Shown piece after piece: positions 63,062 through 64,000 of a stretch of 64,000 nucleotides of DNA. A program made the position numbers and the translations under genes. Source of the DNA: Polycladomyces subterraneus. GTDB taxonomy: Bacteria > Bacillota > Bacilli > Thermoactinomycetales > JIR-001. The stretch lies in assembly GCF_030433435.1 (NCBI RefSeq), contig NZ_JANRHH010000031.1, positions 62,001 to 126,000 on the forward strand. Direction: 5' to 3'. Under the pieces are notes generated by a model. The model did not search any database. It was not told the origin of the DNA and saw only the letters and a program-made list of their open reading frames with translations. The number at the start of each line of letters is the position of its first letter. Position 1 is the stretch's first letter.

Positions 63062-64000
63062 TTATCTGTTGATTTCCATATTCGCGTGCAGTCTGTCTCT
63101 CTCAACCTCCCACATTGCACGGTAAATGCCGCGCAAATTAAGTAATTCCATGTGTGTCCCTCTTTCTGCAATGCGGCCATCTTTCAGTACCAGAATTTCG
63201 TCAAAGGATTCCAACCCGCTTATACGGTGGGTAATGAGCAAAACAGAACGACCGGCAGCCACCATCTGAAGCGTCTTCATAAACCTTTGCTCAACGATCG
63301 CGTCCAAACCGGTTGTTGGCTCATCCAATAGAAGAATGGGCGCTTCTTTCAGCAATGCCCGTGCCAAGGCCAAGCGTTGCCGTTCCCCTCCAGATAAACG
63401 CGCACCGAGTTCGCCAAGAAGCGTATCGTATCCTTCCGGCAATTCCCGCAACACCTGATCGATCTGTGATTTTGAGGCGGCATCCTGCAGTTCCGTCAAG
63501 GTCGCTGTGGGGTGTCCCAGGCGCAAATTATCGGCCGCCGACTCATGGAACAAATAGGTTTTTTGTTCAATCACAGAAAACCAACGGCGGATCACCTTCG
63601 GCTCCACATCGCGCAGATTGACCCCGCCAAGCTCAATCTGTCCGTTCATTGGCTCCCAAAGACGCAATAAGAGGCGAATGAGCGTGCTTTTTCCAGCGCC
63701 GCTGGCTCCGACCAAGGCCATGTGTTTGCCCTGTGGCAAATCGAAAGAGATGTCTGCCAAAATTTTGCGATCCGAACCGGGGTAGATAAATGATACGTTA
63801 CGTACACGCAAATCCGCTGACCGGGGAAGTTGTGAGCAACCCTGTTCCGTCACCGGAGGGGTTTGGTCTGTCAAACGAAACATCCTCCGACCGGCCTCGA
63901 TGCACTCTCCCAAATGCTTGAACGCTGTCGGCAACGGCATCACCACTTCGAACACTGCTAACGCTGTCAGTACCAGCATGGCCAAGTACACCCCGTCCAT
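63062..64000 (-). CDS. cydC: Cytochrome bd assembly ABC transporter subunit (CydC-like), N-terminus beyond the window
   Basis: The visible C-terminal part has the end of a membrane domain and a nucleotide-binding domain: Walker A GASGAGKST, signature LSGGERQR, Walker B ILLLDEP and switch His in LITHRISG. CydDC exports cysteine/glutathione and is needed to mature cytochrome bd. Position directly before cydAB supports the name. The order cydC-cydA-cydB differs from B. subtilis cydABCD. The start lies past the right edge; the Met at 64000 is internal. Confidence 0.85.
   Translation of the reverse strand: MDGVYLAMLVLTALAVFEVVMPLPTAFKHLGECIEAGRRMFRLTDQTPPVTEQGCSQLPRSADLRVRNVSFIYPGSDRKILADISFDLPQGKHMALVGASGAGKSTLIRLLLRLWEPMNGQIELGGVNLRDVEPKVIRRWFSVIEQKTYLFHESAADNLRLGHPTATLTELQDAASKSQIDQVLRELPEGYDTLLGELGARLSGGERQRLALARALLKEAPILLLDEPTTGLDAIVEQRFMKTLQMVAAGRSVLLITHRISGLESFDEILVLKDGRIAERGTHMELLNLRGIYRAMWEVERDRLHANMEINR

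Overview
The window looks like a chromosome segment of an endospore-forming member of the Bacillales with a fairly high G+C content. Spore genes (cwlJ-gerQ, an alpha/beta-type SASP, a SleB-type hydrolase), Gram-positive Shine-Dalgarno sites (often with GTG or TTG starts), Bacillus-type riboswitches, Rex/MntR/CcpA-like sites and short ATGA-coupled operons support this. A thermophilic Thermoactinomycetaceae-like host is my inference, not something the sequence proves. No rRNA, tRNA, CRISPR array, phage or intact transposase was seen.

Layout. 1-3.6 kb: two tandem L,D-transpeptidase genes (the left one cut by the window edge), a cupin and an amino-acid permease. 3.8-7.5 kb: a cre-bearing promoter drives a PRD regulator fused to EIIA, then EIIB and EIIC of an ascorbate-type PTS. 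7.6-15.1 kb is partly decayed: an orphan asparagine-synthetase C-terminus, a DUF819 transporter, a metallophosphoesterase with a coupled, probably frameshifted small membrane gene, a cell-wall-binding-repeat protein gene broken by two in-frame stops, and a HAD hydrolase. 15.5-24.4 kb: sodA, a c-di-AMP (ydaO) riboswitch in front of a SleB-like hydrolase, azoreductase, SASP, a glycolipid-type glycosyltransferase, an FAH-family protein, a SAM-riboswitch-controlled homoserine dehydrogenase and an RlmCD-type rRNA methyltransferase. 24.5-34.1 kb: a lipoprotein, mntH with an MntR-like box, rnz, an M32 carboxypeptidase/ASCH pair, an amidohydrolase, cwlJ-gerQ and a YtoQ-like protein.

34.3-39.3 kb is a sulfate-assimilation operon (SAM riboswitch, sulfite reductase, small DUF3906-like protein, 4Fe-4S APS/PAPS reductase, TauE/SafE transporter, sat). 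With no APS kinase gene, it probably runs sulfate to APS to sulfite to sulfide. 39.4-45.8 kb: an unknown 125-aa protein, an HTH-TPR regulator and a TetR-regulated ABC exporter (permease plus two separate ATPases) with palindromic operators on both sides of its promoter. 45.8-55.4 kb: a PDZ-less trypsin-like protease, speE, a small membrane protein with a hairpin-masked ribosome site, bioY, yqgQ, a CAT-type permease, leuCD, a lipoprotein and an orphan cobT. 55.5-64 kb: a nitrilase plus GNAT pair (fused in Bacillus YhcX), lldP-ldh with a Rex-like operator, and cydC-cydA-cydB. The last two together form a redox-responsive lactate/cytochrome bd neighbourhood.

The signal least explained by ordinary genes is a family of degenerate intergenic repeats, at least seven copies, most of them near the 3' ends of transcription units. 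Some carry terminal inverted-repeat ends (GACTGCTGACAAAGT / ACTTTGTCAACA-like).
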